The translations under genes were made by a program, and so were the position numbers. A stretch of 64,000 nucleotides of DNA from Cheiracanthium punctorium (Eukaryota; Arthropoda; Arachnida; Araneae; Cheiracanthiidae), in the NCBI GenBank assembly GCA_038373885.1, contig JAWZYV010010352.1:248001-312000 (forward strand). The letters are read 5' to 3'. This document shows positions 12,901 through 22,056 of this stretch, piece by piece; position 1 is the first letter of the stretch, and each line of letters begins with the position of its first letter. Under the pieces are notes generated by a model that was not told where the DNA came from, did not search any database, and was given only the letters and a program-made list of their open reading frames with translations.

Positions 12901-14843
12901 GGAATTTCTGTTCTCGACAAGTCCACAAGTGTTGCTCCCACAAGTACTCCTCTGATGGAATCACTATTGCTTGGGTGTTCGATTAATCCAAAACGGAATT
13001 TATTGCTTTCTTTTACTGTTCCAGAAATTATTGAATCAGTTCTGGGAGGTAGAGTGATATCAGTCTGGGATATTATTTGCTGAACAGGCAAAACAGTTTC
13101 ATTTCTAATATCGAACGCAGCTATTTCTTCTGAATCTGAACGAAGCTCATTATTCTTAAAGTCCAAGTTAAACTTGTGCGATTTTAAAAAGTCGAGTCCG
13201 AGAAGAAAAGAGTCTGTAATATTGGCGACATATACCACATGGTCGTATCTGGCATTCCCAAACGTGATTTCTACTTGCGCTTTTCCGCCCACTTCGATTT
13301 TGTCACCTGTCACAGTCTGGAGGGTCAGCGAGGGCGGAGTCCAGATAATCTTCAAATTTAATTTCTTGGCCAGATCCGTCCTTATGATGGTTACGTTCGC
13401 TCCAGTATCAATCACCATGTGGCATGGGGAACCATTAACATATCCCAGTACGAAGAGTCCATTACTGCCGCCATTCACTGATGAAATCTGCAAGACTTTC
13501 AAACGGGGCTTTTGAATATCCCTCAGCATCTGTTCCTGAAAGTCGTCTCTTTTCTGTCTTCCTTCATGGGCTTCTCTGGTGCATTGATAACTGCGATCTT
13601 TACGACGAGAGTTCTTTTGTGCGTCACAGTATTTTCGTAAATGCCCCTCGCTGTTGCACTTCCAACATTTTACTTTCTTTGGGCCATCTCTCGTTCTATC
13701 GGATCTTAATTTTCGCTCTATGAGATCTTCAATTCTCTTCAATCTGTTCTCGACGCTCTCTGTGTCTTTGTCAGCTTCCTCTTGGACCGTTACCGCTCTA
13801 ACAGAATGCCGATCTTTTCTCACGGCCCGCTGGGCTGCCTCTAGCTTCATTGCGAACACCAGAGCAGACTTCAAATCCTGATAATCCTCCAACATGAGTG
13901 CCTTTTGGGTTTCTGGATCACGGATGGCTTCAATAAAATGACGCACCGCCATTTCTTCTCGGACATTATCAAGGTGGTCCATGTAGGCTAGATGACACAG
14001 CCTATCTATGTCCGAAGCCAGCTCTTGAAGGGTCTCGCCAGATCTCTGCATCCTTGACTTAAGTTGGATTCTACTATATTCTTTCTGGCACTTCTCTCCG
14101 AATTTCATCTCCAAGGCACTGGCAAGGGCGTCAAAATCTCCTATCTTCGTCGCTCCGATTGTTTGCAATACATTAATTGCATCTCCGCTAAGGGAAGCGG
14201 CCAGTTGATTAGCTTTCTCGGACTCGCTCCAACCATTGGCTCTGGCGACGATTGAAAATTGGGTCTGGTAAGCCTCCCAGGGAGTCTTTCCGTCATAAGG
14301 CGTTAGTTTCACTGCTGGGTGGCGTGACGACAACCTGATGTTTTCTGGTACCTTTCCCAGCTTTACCAGACTGTCCAGTTTTTCTTCTAACTTGTGATCG
14401 ATCTTTTCCTCAATTCTTTCTTCGTATTTCGCTTGACTTTCTTCGAGGAGCGACATTCTCTTCTCCATATTTTCTTGATTTGTCTCTACTCTCTCCAGTC
14501 CAGATTTCATTTCTTCTAGCCCGGTTTCTATTTTCCGCTCCAGTCCTGATTTCATCTCGTCGTGTGCGGCTCTTAACTCCTCCAATCCGGTTTTCATTTC
14601 ATTGTGTGCAGCCTTTAATTCGTCCAATCCGGTTTTCGTCTCGACTTGTCCGGCTACAATTTTCTTTTCTAAATCGGTCTGTCCGGCTTCAATTTTCTTT
14701 TCTAAATCCGCCTTCATCTGTTCTTGTCCGGCTTTCATCTGTTCTTGTGCGGCTTTCATCTCGTCTTGTCCGGCTTTCATCTCGTCTTGTCCGGCTTTCA
14801 TTTCTTGCATCATATTCATGAGCTTTTGAAGTTGTTCTTCCAT
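9960..14843 (-). CDS. Gag-Pol polyprotein of a Ty3/gypsy retrotransposon (1627 aa, single frame)
   Basis: One frame encodes the whole polyprotein. Residues 1-165 are a long coiled coil built partly from 7-residue repeats (EQMKAGQ/DEMKAGQ). Residues ~170-350 are the Gag capsid-like region, with a CCHC zinc knuckle CWKCNSEGHLRKYC at 393-406. The aspartic protease motif VIDTGANVT is at ~477-485. Reverse transcriptase spans ~740-930, with YLDD at 896-899. RNase H follows, with Asp in ILDTDAS near 1043. The integrase has the HHCC zinc finger (H1284, H1291, C1321, C1324) and catalytic Asp1353, Asp1413 and Glu1449, with 35 residues between the last two. A GPY-like module (WDGPYTVL near 1588) ends the protein. 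There is no gag stop or frameshift, so Gag and Pol are made as one product. All key residues are present. The start ATG at 14843 follows the primer-binding site by ~50 bp. Confidence 0.95.
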   Translation of the reverse strand: MEEQLQKLMNMMQEMKAGQDEMKAGQDEMKAAQEQMKAGQEQMKADLEKKIEAGQTDLEKKIVAGQVETKTGLDELKAAHNEMKTGLEELRAAHDEMKSGLERKIETGLEEMKSGLERVETNQENMEKRMSLLEESQAKYEERIEEKIDHKLEEKLDSLVKLGKVPENIRLSSRHPAVKLTPYDGKTPWEAYQTQFSIVARANGWSESEKANQLAASLSGDAINVLQTIGATKIGDFDALASALEMKFGEKCQKEYSRIQLKSRMQRSGETLQELASDIDRLCHLAYMDHLDNVREEMAVRHFIEAIRDPETQKALMLEDYQDLKSALVFAMKLEAAQRAVRKDRHSVRAVTVQEEADKDTESVENRLKRIEDLIERKLRSDRTRDGPKKVKCWKCNSEGHLRKYCDAQKNSRRKDRSYQCTREAHEGRQKRDDFQEQMLRDIQKPRLKVLQISSVNGGSNGLFVLGYVNGSPCHMVIDTGANVTIIRTDLAKKLNLKIIWTPPSLTLQTVTGDKIEVGGKAQVEITFGNARYDHVVYVANITDSFLLGLDFLKSHKFNLDFKNNELRSDSEEIAAFDIRNETVLPVQQIISQTDITLPPRTDSIISGTVKESNKFRFGLIEHPSNSDSIRGVLVGATLVDLSRTEIPVRVVNVTDKSKVIKKNEVLATCTPVTCINKNISQMTAKSSECLTKELIQDVELTAEQRSAAEKVIAEFEDLFSRTSGDFGRTSLTQHRIDTGSHSPIKQHPRRLPFAKQEEVSRLLEEMQRDDVIEPSTSPWASPIVLVRKKDGSTRFCVDYRRLNDITKKDSYPLPRIDDTLDTLSGNEWFSTLDLKSGYWQVEIHPDDREKTAFTMGQGLWQFKVMPFGLCNAPATFERLMETVLRGLSYEACLVYLDDIIIVGRTFEEHLENIRKVLQKLKEANLKLSPSKCNLFRREVRYLGHIISAHGVRTDPEKTSAVQNWSRPENIHDLRSFLGLCTYYRKFVKGFSQIARPLHKLTETGEKFLWTEECEDAFNELKTALTSSPILSYPHPDKPFILDTDASKESVGAVLSQEIDGQEHVIAYWSKCLSKAERNYCVTRKELLAIIKAVEHFHHYLYGRKFLLRTDHASLTWLLNFKNPEGQIARWIQRLQEYDIEIRHRKGASHGNADALSRRPCIDSCRYCSRAEKNYHLKHPVVRQVTSSTLSHDPWSDENVRADQLADSDIKPIVEFMEKSSAKPSWQEISSYSPATKQYWALWDSLRLRNGVLYRKWESDDGKMLRWQLVLPRSRIPKVLEELHNGLTGGHFGVMKTLQKVRERFYWVRARGDVEKWCQACDACAARKGPKKRSRGRLHRYNVGAPFERIALDILGPLPRTSDGNKYILVVIDYFSKWPEAFPIPDQEATTVAEVLVQEWISRYGTPLQLHSDQGTNFTSAVFKGLCQLLGMDKTQTTPLHPQSDGMVERFNRTILNNLSLLVSRNQEDWDKKIPLFLLAYRSAVHETTSFTPSQMLFGRDLRLPADLVFGCPPDAPSSPEEYVENLRAWFEDVHHFARERINLNTEKMKTRYDTKATGHEFNVGDKVWLWNPTQRKGLSPKLQSPWDGPYTVLNRLNDVIVRIRKSPNSKPRVVHYDRLAIYRGCN

Positions 14844-14895
14844 TTTTTTTGTCTAGTTACAACCATAAACTGGAAAATTAAAGTCCTTCTTTAGA

Positions 14896-14913
14896 ATCCC
14901 GATTCTGACACCA
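14896..14913 (-). other. Primer-binding site of the gypsy element (tRNA-Leu-like)
   Basis: On the minus strand, two bases after the 5' LTR, the sequence TGGTGTCAGAATCGGGAT begins with TGG, the complement of a tRNA CCA end. It agrees at most positions with the complement of the 3' end of metazoan tRNA-Leu; the isoacceptor was assigned from memory, not searched. Confidence 0.7.
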
Positions 14914-14915
14914 AA

Positions 14916-15830
14916 TGTTGCGGAATTACTCTGCTACTCCTTGGGTTCGTCGTTCTAAAGTCCTGTTGGTGTAAAAAGTTCAAGTAAAAAGTCACTTGTC
15001 AGGATGGAACACAAACTTTATTGCTTCTAGATCTTCGTAGTACAATCAGCTGTACACAATTCACAAGCACAATCTAGCAATAACGTGCTTTTAACAATCC
15101 GCTTGGATCAGAAGCTCTCACAAATGCTGTATTTCTCACACCAAAATAAGTCACTTTCACAGGCAAAAATTCCGTAGAAATATTCAAGGGATATAGTACA
15201 CAATCCCTTAAGACACAGCAATGAAGAATTTACGCACAGCACTTTGAAAACAGCTTCACAAAACAAGCTAAAACACAGCTTCTATAGCACTATCAATTCA
15301 CACAAACGTACCGAGAGCTATTCACACATCGAGCGTTCAGCTCGCACTGACTGTCGGGGCGACGCGCTCTTCTATAAATAGCCGGCGCAGGAGGTACAAG
15401 AGGTTTCCAGAAAAGTCAATTTCTCGAGGGTTCTACATAAAGCGTGAATTTTGATTACGTCATAGAAGAGAAATGTTAGGTTATTATGCGTTTTTAATGC
15501 AGGAAAAACAACTTCCAGGCCCCATTGGGGAAATCGCGCCAAATGACCAAAAAGTCGCCAAGCTTGGCGACTTTTGGCGAAATATCGCCAAATTTGGCGC
15601 CAAAAATAAGTCCTCAAAAGTGAAGAGATCTAAGCTCTAGGACTAATATTTCTCGATATTTCTAGAAGCCCATAGAAAAACATATGGGAAAGCGAAACCT
15701 CCGTATCTCCGGTTCTAATTGGCCGATTTTGATGCAACAAAAAGCAAAATTTATCTATTTGAAGCGTAGAATACGAATTTCAAACCATTTTAAGCCCCAG
15801 AGCAGCGGGTTGCCCCGAAAATTCGTAACA
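14916..15830 (-). repeat. 5' LTR of the gypsy element
   Basis: 915 bp, starts TGTTGCGG and ends TTCGTAACA as written on the plus strand. It is the promoter-bearing LTR because the polyprotein is read on the minus strand immediately downstream of it. Confidence 0.95.
15372..15381 (-). promoter_or_regulatory. TATA-like box in the gypsy 5' LTR
   Basis: The minus strand reads CTATTTATAG, a TATA-like core inside the LTR with the surrounding sequence GC-rich. It is duplicated in the 3' LTR near 9202. Its role as the transcription start signal is inferred from sequence only. Confidence 0.4.
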
Positions 15831-15834
15831 GTAT

Positions 15835-16958
15835 TATGACTCCCTTGACATTTTAAACACTTCAAATGGGTATATGGACATTCCCTCAACTTGTGAGAAT
15901 TTAAACACAAGAAACATAAGTTATTCTGTTTAACAAAATTCTTTCGGGCATAGGCATCCATACCCTTAAATTTTCCACATTTATATAATGGATGCGTTCC
16001 CTGGCATTTCATACACCTTCGAGTGGATTTTTCAGCATTGCTTCCTGGTTCAATATAATTGACATTTTTAGGCCTGACATCGTCATTATTAGCAATTAAT
16101 TCCAAGGAAGAGCACCTCACATTTAAAAATTCAAAAAACTGCTTTAAAGTAGGGAAATCAATCTCTGCACTTTTTATAGACCATTGTTTTCTTGTCTCGA
16201 CATCAAGCTTTTGCAACAATAAATAAATTAACCATGGATCTCTACCAGTAGCTTCCTCACAAGTAGCTTTCAATCCTCGAATGACTTCATAGCTTGAATT
16301 CAACAAATTTCTTGTTTACACTATTCGGGTGACTAATTGACTTTTGATCTGTAAATACTTTAATTAACGACTGTACAATTTGCTTCTTCTTATCATACCG
16401 ATCCAATAATTTCCCCCATGCTTCTTCATATGAATCATTAGACAGTGGAATATGCTTAATTAATAAGGCAGGTTCATCGGACAATAACCCTTTAAGATAC
16501 TGAAATTTTTGAATCTTGGATAACGATGTTTGAGCATGAACAGTTGCTATAAACATATCCTTAAAGTTATTCCAGTCCATAAATTTACCGGAAAAAATTG
16601 GTATGTTCTATTTTGGAAGCCTAACATTTTGGTTCTGACTTTCAGTATGAACAGATTAAACAACACTCTGCGTTTCATTCGTCACTAATTGCTCTGTAGT
16701 AATCAACGAATCTAACTTATTTTGAAATTCAGATTTCAGGAAAAAATATCTTTCCTCAACTTCTGCAATTTCAGAATCCTTTTCACTAACTAAATTATCC
16801 AGCTGTTCAAATTCTTTAAACACTTCATCTAATCTATGCAACCGAGTATTAATTTCGTTTTTACCATTTATCCTATCGAAATTATTTTCCAATCTTGTAA
16901 GAGAGGCTTTAAGACGACCCCTTTCCGTTTTTATTTTTGCAAGTTCTTCTTCTGCCAT
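15835..16958 (-). pseudogene. BEL/Pao gag, broken
   Basis: Three pieces together make a BEL-type Gag. 16958-16656 begins MAEEELAKIKTERGRLK and is a predicted coiled coil. After an in-frame TAA (16656-16658), 16580-16287 in the same frame carries a DUF1759-like region (MDWNNFKDMFIATVHAQ, FQYLKGLLSDEPALL). A frameshift near 16300 leads to 16306-15835, with CMKCQGTHPLYKCGKF and CFLCLNSHKLRECPYTHLK as zinc-knuckle motifs, up to CLKCQGSHNT. The gypsy element is inserted right after that motif. The protein would package element RNA. At least one stop and one frameshift make it dead. Confidence 0.85.
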
Positions 16959-17064
16959 TGCAGATCAAATAAAATATAATAACTTTTAAAAAATACAATC
17001 CCAATAAAAATCAAAGCACTTATCTTTCACAAATCCAAATCTCGCCGGTGCCTCCACTTTCTTA

Positions 17065-17487
17065 TGTTGCTTGAACATAAGAAGACACGTCACAACTTTC
17101 TTGAACTTATTTATTGGACAACACAAAACATCACATCGCATGCAGAACAATTGAACATTAAAAATACTATCGCCAACTCAGGGCGAACTAACTTCAAAAA
17201 CTCAGCTTTAATTAAAATATATTTCATAAAGGCAAAATAATTCCACAAAAGCAACAAATAATTATGCATGAATCAAATTGCCGCCAACATTACCGGGCAA
17301 ACTGAACACATGAGCTGAAGGCGAAACTCCACCTCCAATTTAAATCACTTTAGTCAGCAACACCTGGATTCACTTCCTATCCAAAAATAGAAAATAAGTG
17401 CTACCTAACCAGCCATTGCTTAGTGCTGGCATCTGTACTCTAAGTACATAACAACCGAATGCAGTCCAACAGGATTGTGCAGGAACA
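17065..17487 (-). repeat. 5' LTR of the BEL/Pao element
   Basis: 423 bp, matching 4242-4664. It is followed on the minus strand by a leader of ~100 bp in which TGGAGGCACCGGCGAG may be the primer-binding site; I could not assign the tRNA. Confidence 0.9.
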
Positions 17488-17492
17488 TACAA

Positions 17493-17845
17493 CAATCTAC
17501 ACATAGTCTTATGCTGAGAAACATTTTCGGTGTTAGGCGATGAACATCGTGCTTTTTTGCCTTGATTAACTTTAAATCGGATTTTATAATTTTGTTCACA
17601 GTTCCTAAAGAGATATTTAAAGATTTTGCGATAGTTCTTTGGGTAGTTGGATTTTCCTTTAAAACATGAGATGCGACTTTAGATTTAATAAGAGGTGTAC
17701 GTACCTTTGTTGGGTATGCATTTTTTGCCTTTTCCCCAGTGAAATATAAACTTTGAAGTTTCTTTCCTTTCGTATTAATTATGTCACTTACTTGATTAAA
17801 AGTAGTAAGAAGGACTTGCTTTAAAACATTAAAAGGTTAAAAACT
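17493..17845 (-). pseudogene. DD41D mariner-type transposase, N-terminal DNA-binding part
   Basis: Read on the minus strand, this ~115-codon stretch stays open and contains a helix-turn-helix-like segment (TTQRTIAKSLNISLGTVNKI) preceded by TPLIKSKVASHVLKENP, typical of Tc1/mariner paired-like domains. It breaks off at the BEL duplication TACAA (17488-17492) and continues in the catalytic part at 3573-4236. It is bounded on the other side by the start of a gypsy LTR at about 17873, so the 5' end of the transposon is missing or displaced. Confidence 0.7.
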
Positions 17846-17872
17846 ACACAAATAAAATCCTTCGGTAGCCGC

Positions 17873-18079
17873 TGTCATGATAGCAACTCAACTCAACTCG
17901 AGTTAGTGTGGATCTTCAGACTCATTCCGGACATGCTGTTGTAATGTTGTGTATGTGTTGGATTGCTTAAGCAATCACGATGTACTTCCTTATAAGTGTA
18001 ATAATTAAAGCATAATAATCAAGCACTAATGTCTCCAGAATGATTGTTGTTATTGATAATCTGATAGCAAAATACGACA
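17873..18079 (+). repeat. Probable 5' LTR of a mag/K02A2.6-type gypsy element
   Basis: The segment starts TGTCATGATAGC and ends ATACGACA, so TGTC and GACA form the short inverted ends of an LTR. A TGG-initiated primer-site-like sequence follows immediately at 18080 (TGGTGTCAGGAATCGGC), and gag coding begins about 90 bp further on. No second copy was found downstream, so the left boundary is inferred. Confidence 0.5.
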
Positions 18080-18134
18080 TGGTGTCAGGAATCGGCAATT
18101 AATAAGCTGATAAAGCGTAACCAACCACGTGCGA

Positions 18135-19340
18135 ACAACGACGGATACCTTCAAGCCGTCAGGTGAAATGTGATTCGCCATTGGAAATGTGGCCGAGAAT
18201 TGGAAGAGATGGGTGCAGAAGTTTAAAAACTTTATGTTGGCGTCCGAAAAGAACTCTAAACATGAAAGTGTTAAAATCGCCATATTACTTAATCTCCTGG
18301 GAGATGAAGGTGTCACAATTTATAACACCTTTGTAAAGACTGAAGGAGAAGAAAAGCTTGAGGATGTCCTAAAGTGCTTTGAGGATCATTGCAATCCTCA
18401 CCAAAACATTATATTTGAAAGATACAAATTTTTTTCGTGCAAACAGCATGAAGGTCAAACGTTTGACAATTATTTAACGGAATTAAAAACTCTTGCTACT
18501 ACCTGCGACTTTGGAGAGCAACAGGAGAGTCTAATTCGTGATCGCATCGTGTTGGGTATCAACGATTCAAGCCTGCAGGAAAGAATGCTCCGGGAACCAG
18601 CTTTGACTCTACAAAAAGCAGCGGAATTTGTGAGAGCAGCAGAGGTCAGCAAAGAGCAGTTCCAGTCGCTCAAAGGTCTCGCTAGCAGAAGTAATGTGAA
18701 CACGGTTAAAACGTCAGTGTTTAAGAAGAACTATAAGAAGGACAAATTCAGTGTTGCAAAATATGACTGTAAAAAGTGTGGACATAATCATAAGAAAGGT
18801 GAATGTCCAGCTTATGGTAAAACATGCCCCAAGTGCAAAGAAAAAAACCATTTTGCCATCGGCGGTCGGAAGACAAATATTAGGGAAATTGAATGTAAAA
18901 TCAGTGATAGCGAATTGTACATCGAGTCACTGTCAGTTGGACAGGTAAGTACAAACAAAATCCTACAAAGTAATGCACAGTTAACATGGTATAAAACCAT
19001 ATACTTGAAATTTGGTGATAAAGCATCTGCAGTTAAATTTAAGTTAGACACAGGAGCAGAGACTAATGTACTGTCATATGACTTGATAGACTATATGAAT
19101 GTTCAACTGACAAAAACTGATACTGTATTGATTGCATATGGTGGTTTTAAGATAAAGCCACTGGGTAAGGTAATCCTTGAATGTATGAGTTCTGACACTG
19201 GCATACCTGTGAAATTTTTTGTTGTTGAGGGTAGATCAACTCCAATATTGGGTTTAGATGCATGTGTGAAGTTAAAATTAATACAAAGAGTAAACCAAAT
19301 CAGCATTAAAAACAAATCGGAGATATTAAAAAATTATTAA
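18135..19340 (+). pseudogene. Gag-protease of a mag/K02A2.6-type gypsy element
   Basis: The capsid-like region (WKRWVQKFKNFMLASEKNSK onward) is followed by two zinc knuckles (CKKCGHNHKKGEC and CPKCKEKNHFA), then an aspartic protease with LDTGAETNVLSYD and ILGLDAC. The frame would begin near GEM at 18162-18170 but meets a TGA at 18171-18173, so only the part from 18189 is open. It stops at a TAA (19338-19340) and the same frame continues into the reverse transcriptase. The basic tail of the second knuckle is altered (AIGGRK). It was one gag-pol frame in the ancestor. Inactive here. Confidence 0.8.
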
Positions 19341-20159
19341 ACTGTTTTTGAAGGTATTGGTAGATTCCCAGGGGAGGAATATCACATAGAATTAAAAGCC
19401 AATGCAGTACCAGTTGTACACCCACCTAGGAGAGTCCCACAAGCATTAAGAAGTGGCTTGAAAGAAATGCTAGATAGGTTAGAGTCTCACAAAATCATTT
19501 CAAAAGTAAATAAACCTACAGACTGGGTTCAAAGCCTAGTGATAGTTGAAAAAAAATCATTCACTCTTCTAGATCTTAAGGATGGGTTCTGGCAGGTGCC
19601 ATTGGATAATGAAAGCTCAGAGCTATGTACCTTTAACACACCACATGGGCGTTACAAATTTAATGTATTACCGTTTGGGATTGCATCAGCTCCAGAAGTG
19701 TTCCAAAAGAGAAATGAAAAAATATTTGGAGATATTGAGGGCGTAGAAATATATTTTGACGACATAATTGTAACAGGCACAGACCAAATTACACATGATG
19801 CAGCTTTAATTAAGGTTCTTGAACGAGCTAAAGCTCTTAACATTAAATTTAATACTAATAAATTGCAGTTTTGGCTGACAGAAGTAAAATACATGGGACA
19901 GATAATTTCAGATAAAGGTATAAAAGCTGATCCAGGGCACAACAAGGGTATTGTTGATATGCCCACTCCTAGCTCAAAAGGGGAGGTAAGAAGACTGCTA
20001 GGAATGGTAAATTTTTTATCGAAGTTCATACCTAATCTATCCCAAATTACGGCACCACTAAGGGAGTTGATCAAACAAAATGTCGAGTTTAGATGGGAAA
20101 GTGAGCATACTGCAGCATTTAGCAGGATAAGGCATTACTCAGTTGTGCCCCTGTATTAA
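19341..20159 (+). pseudogene. Reverse transcriptase of the same element, internally deleted
   Basis: Still in frame 18189's register, it reads the pre-RT leader (PPRRVPQALRSGLKEML), then KPTDWVQSLVIVEKK joined directly to FTLLDLKDGFWQVPLD. The fingers segment that normally lies between these blocks is missing, an in-frame loss of roughly 40 residues including part of the active core. The YFDDIIVTG motif is present. The frame ends in a shift near 20110-20159 where RNase H should begin; only its first strand remains. Dead. Confidence 0.82.
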
Positions 20160-21358
20160 AAGTATTCAGTGGTTCTGAAAAAATCATAATACAGTGTGAA
20201 AGCTCAAAGGATGGATTAGGTACATGTCTAATACAAAATGGGCAGCCAGTTTCTAGATGGCCTAGAGTAACCAAAAATATGTCTCAGGAATTAAAACAGT
20301 ACTTTAAATGTCAGAGTGATTTTCATTCTAATGGGGGATTACTGTTTTTAAATGACAAAATAGTTGTTCCTAACTCCTTAAGCCAACAAATGTTAAAATT
20401 AATTCACGAGGGTCACTTTGGGATGGAGAAGTGCAAACAACGGGCAAGGGAAGTGATGTATTGGCCTGGTATAAACAGGGATATAGAAGCATTAGTTTCA
20501 CACTGTGAAATATGTGAAAAGTTTAGGCATTCTAACACTAAAGAACCTTTGCAACCTCATCCTGTTCCTGACAGACCATTTGAGAAGAAAGGAGTGGACA
20601 TAATGGAGTTTGGAAATTTAAATTATTTGGTAATTATGGACTATTATTCCAAATGGATAGAAGTTTCAGAGCTAGTAAATAAAACTGCTTCTGAAGTAAT
20701 TAATGTTCTCAAGGAAAAATTTTCAAGATATGGGGTCCCAAATTGTGTTGTGTCTGATAACATACCATTTAATAGTCATTTGTACATAGATTTTGCTAAA
20801 ACTTGAGATTTTGAATATGTGTATTCTAGACCACATCACCACCAAAGTAATGGCCAAGCTGAGAGGGGGGTAGGGATAGTGAAGACAATAATGAGAAAGG
20901 TCAGAGAGGATAATAAAGGTCATTATGTTGCTCTAATGGAGTACAGGAACACACCAATCTCAGGACTGAATCTCTCCCCAGCTCAGTTAATGTTTAGTCG
21001 TAGACTGAGAACAAAACTGCCTGTAACAAGCAAATTATTAAATTCAGAAGTGTTTAGTAATGTCAAACACCTGTTGACAAAACGTCAACAAGATCAAAAG
21101 CGATATCATGATCGCTCAGCAACGTCGTTAAGTCAATTAAATCCGGGAGACAATGTGCGCATTCAGAACATGAGGAATAAGACGTGGGAACCAGCACAGG
21201 TTATATCTCATAACGAAAACTTGAGATCATATACGGTCAAAAAGGAATCGGGTAAAATAGTCAAACAAAATAGAAAACACTTAAGTCCAATGGAGAATTT
21301 AACGAAAGCCTGGAGCATGATATCATCACAAGCAGATCTACGCCACACACACAGATAA
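20160..21358 (+). pseudogene. RNase H remnant and integrase of the same element
   Basis: A short RNase H remnant (IIQCESSKDGLGTCLIQ) is joined after a large deletion to the integrase zinc-binding domain (HEGHFGMEK and CEICEKF) and the core (Asp in GVDIMEF, then VVSDN, then a Glu in SNGQAERGVGIVK). A TGA at 20804-20806 interrupts the core; the frame is otherwise kept to a C-terminal module (NPGDNVRIQNMRNKTWEPAQV) ending at 21358. The Asp of VVSDN is followed by IPFNS, so the usual GTNF-like block has decayed. No 3' LTR was found after it. Confidence 0.8.
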
Positions 21359-22052
21359 GTGAACCTATACCAACCCAAAATAATACAAGCTCAAGTATAA
21401 CCACTACTAGAAGTGGACATAGAATATGATACACTTTTCACATGGTATTTATAAAGGTGAAGTATAGTGTGAGCATACTTGTCAACTTTCAGAAATGGCC
21501 ATCAGTAAAATTATGCGCGAATGCCATTTTTCAAATTTTTATACTAGATAATGCGTAGGCATAAATATATCCCTTTATAATACACATACATACATACATA
21601 TATATATTATACATACACACTGAAAACATACAATAGAAATATTTAAGTGTTTGAAATTTTTTTTTTTCTTGACAAAATTACATCTTACCTCTTCTCTTCA
21701 TTTTAACACTCCCAACTCTTTAATAGCTATGTCCTTTCTTTTATATACAGGTAATACATATACTTTGTGTACATAATTAAACTATGCATTTTAACTAAAT
21801 TATTACAGAGCTAAAATAATTAATTTAGTACAATTAAATTTAAGCAAATAGGCAGTTGATGGATAACAAAATTATAGTATGATATCAAAAATGAATGATA
21901 AAAATTAAGTTCATTGTGTCCAAAAAAAGTTAAAATTTATAATTGAAAAGGGAGAAGAGGGAGGAATCAGTAGTAGAAAGTTATTCTGCTAGTACAGAGA
22001 AGGAAAAAAAAGCTAAGTATTTGTGAGGAGAACTATGAGGAAGCATCAGAGT
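21359..22052. other. No gene recognised; tail of the gypsy remnant and AT-rich DNA
   Basis: The first ~100 bp may be the 3' untranslated part of the mag-type element. The rest is AT-rich with an imperfect CATA/TA microsatellite at 21586-21616. Nothing coding is visible. Confidence 0.6.
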
Positions 22053-22056
22053 TTAA

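Larger units (their letters stand above)
8746..15830 (-). mobile_element. Full-length Ty3/gypsy retrotransposon, apparently intact and young
   Basis: Two LTRs of exactly 915 bp (8746-9660 and 14916-15830) begin TGTTGCGG and end TTCGTAACA. Only two differences were noticed between them (C/T in the CACATTGAGC/CACATCGAGC word, G/C in AAAAGGAAAA/AAAAGCAAAA). The 4-bp duplication GTAT flanks it at 8742-8745 and 15831-15834. A primer-binding site lies two bases inside the 5' LTR, a polypurine tract abuts the 3' LTR, and one uninterrupted 1627-codon gag-pol frame fills the interior. Total length is 7085 bp. It is inserted in the BEL/Pao element between Gag and protease. Everything needed for retrotransposition appears present. 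Confidence 0.95.
4242..17487 (-). mobile_element. BEL/Pao LTR retrotransposon with a gypsy element inside it
   Basis: Two 423-bp LTRs (4242-4664 and 17065-17487) begin TGTTGCTTGAACATAAG and end CAGGAACA, and the whole is flanked by the 5-bp duplication TACAA at 4237-4241 and 17488-17492. Without the nested gypsy (8746-15830 plus 4-bp duplication) the element is about 6.16 kb. Gene order on the minus strand is Gag, zinc knuckles, protease, reverse transcriptase, RNase H and integrase, as in the BEL/Pao group. Coding is broken by stop codons, a frameshift and the gypsy, so it is not autonomous. It is inserted in a mariner transposase gene. Confidence 0.92.

Noticed and set aside
11508..13881. 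Several short plus-strand frames within the gypsy element
   Set aside because: Shadows of the 1627-codon minus-strand frame.
14480..14829. Open frames on the plus strand opposite the gag start
   Set aside because: Antisense reading of the 21-bp heptad repeat; the minus-strand gag-pol frame explains the region.
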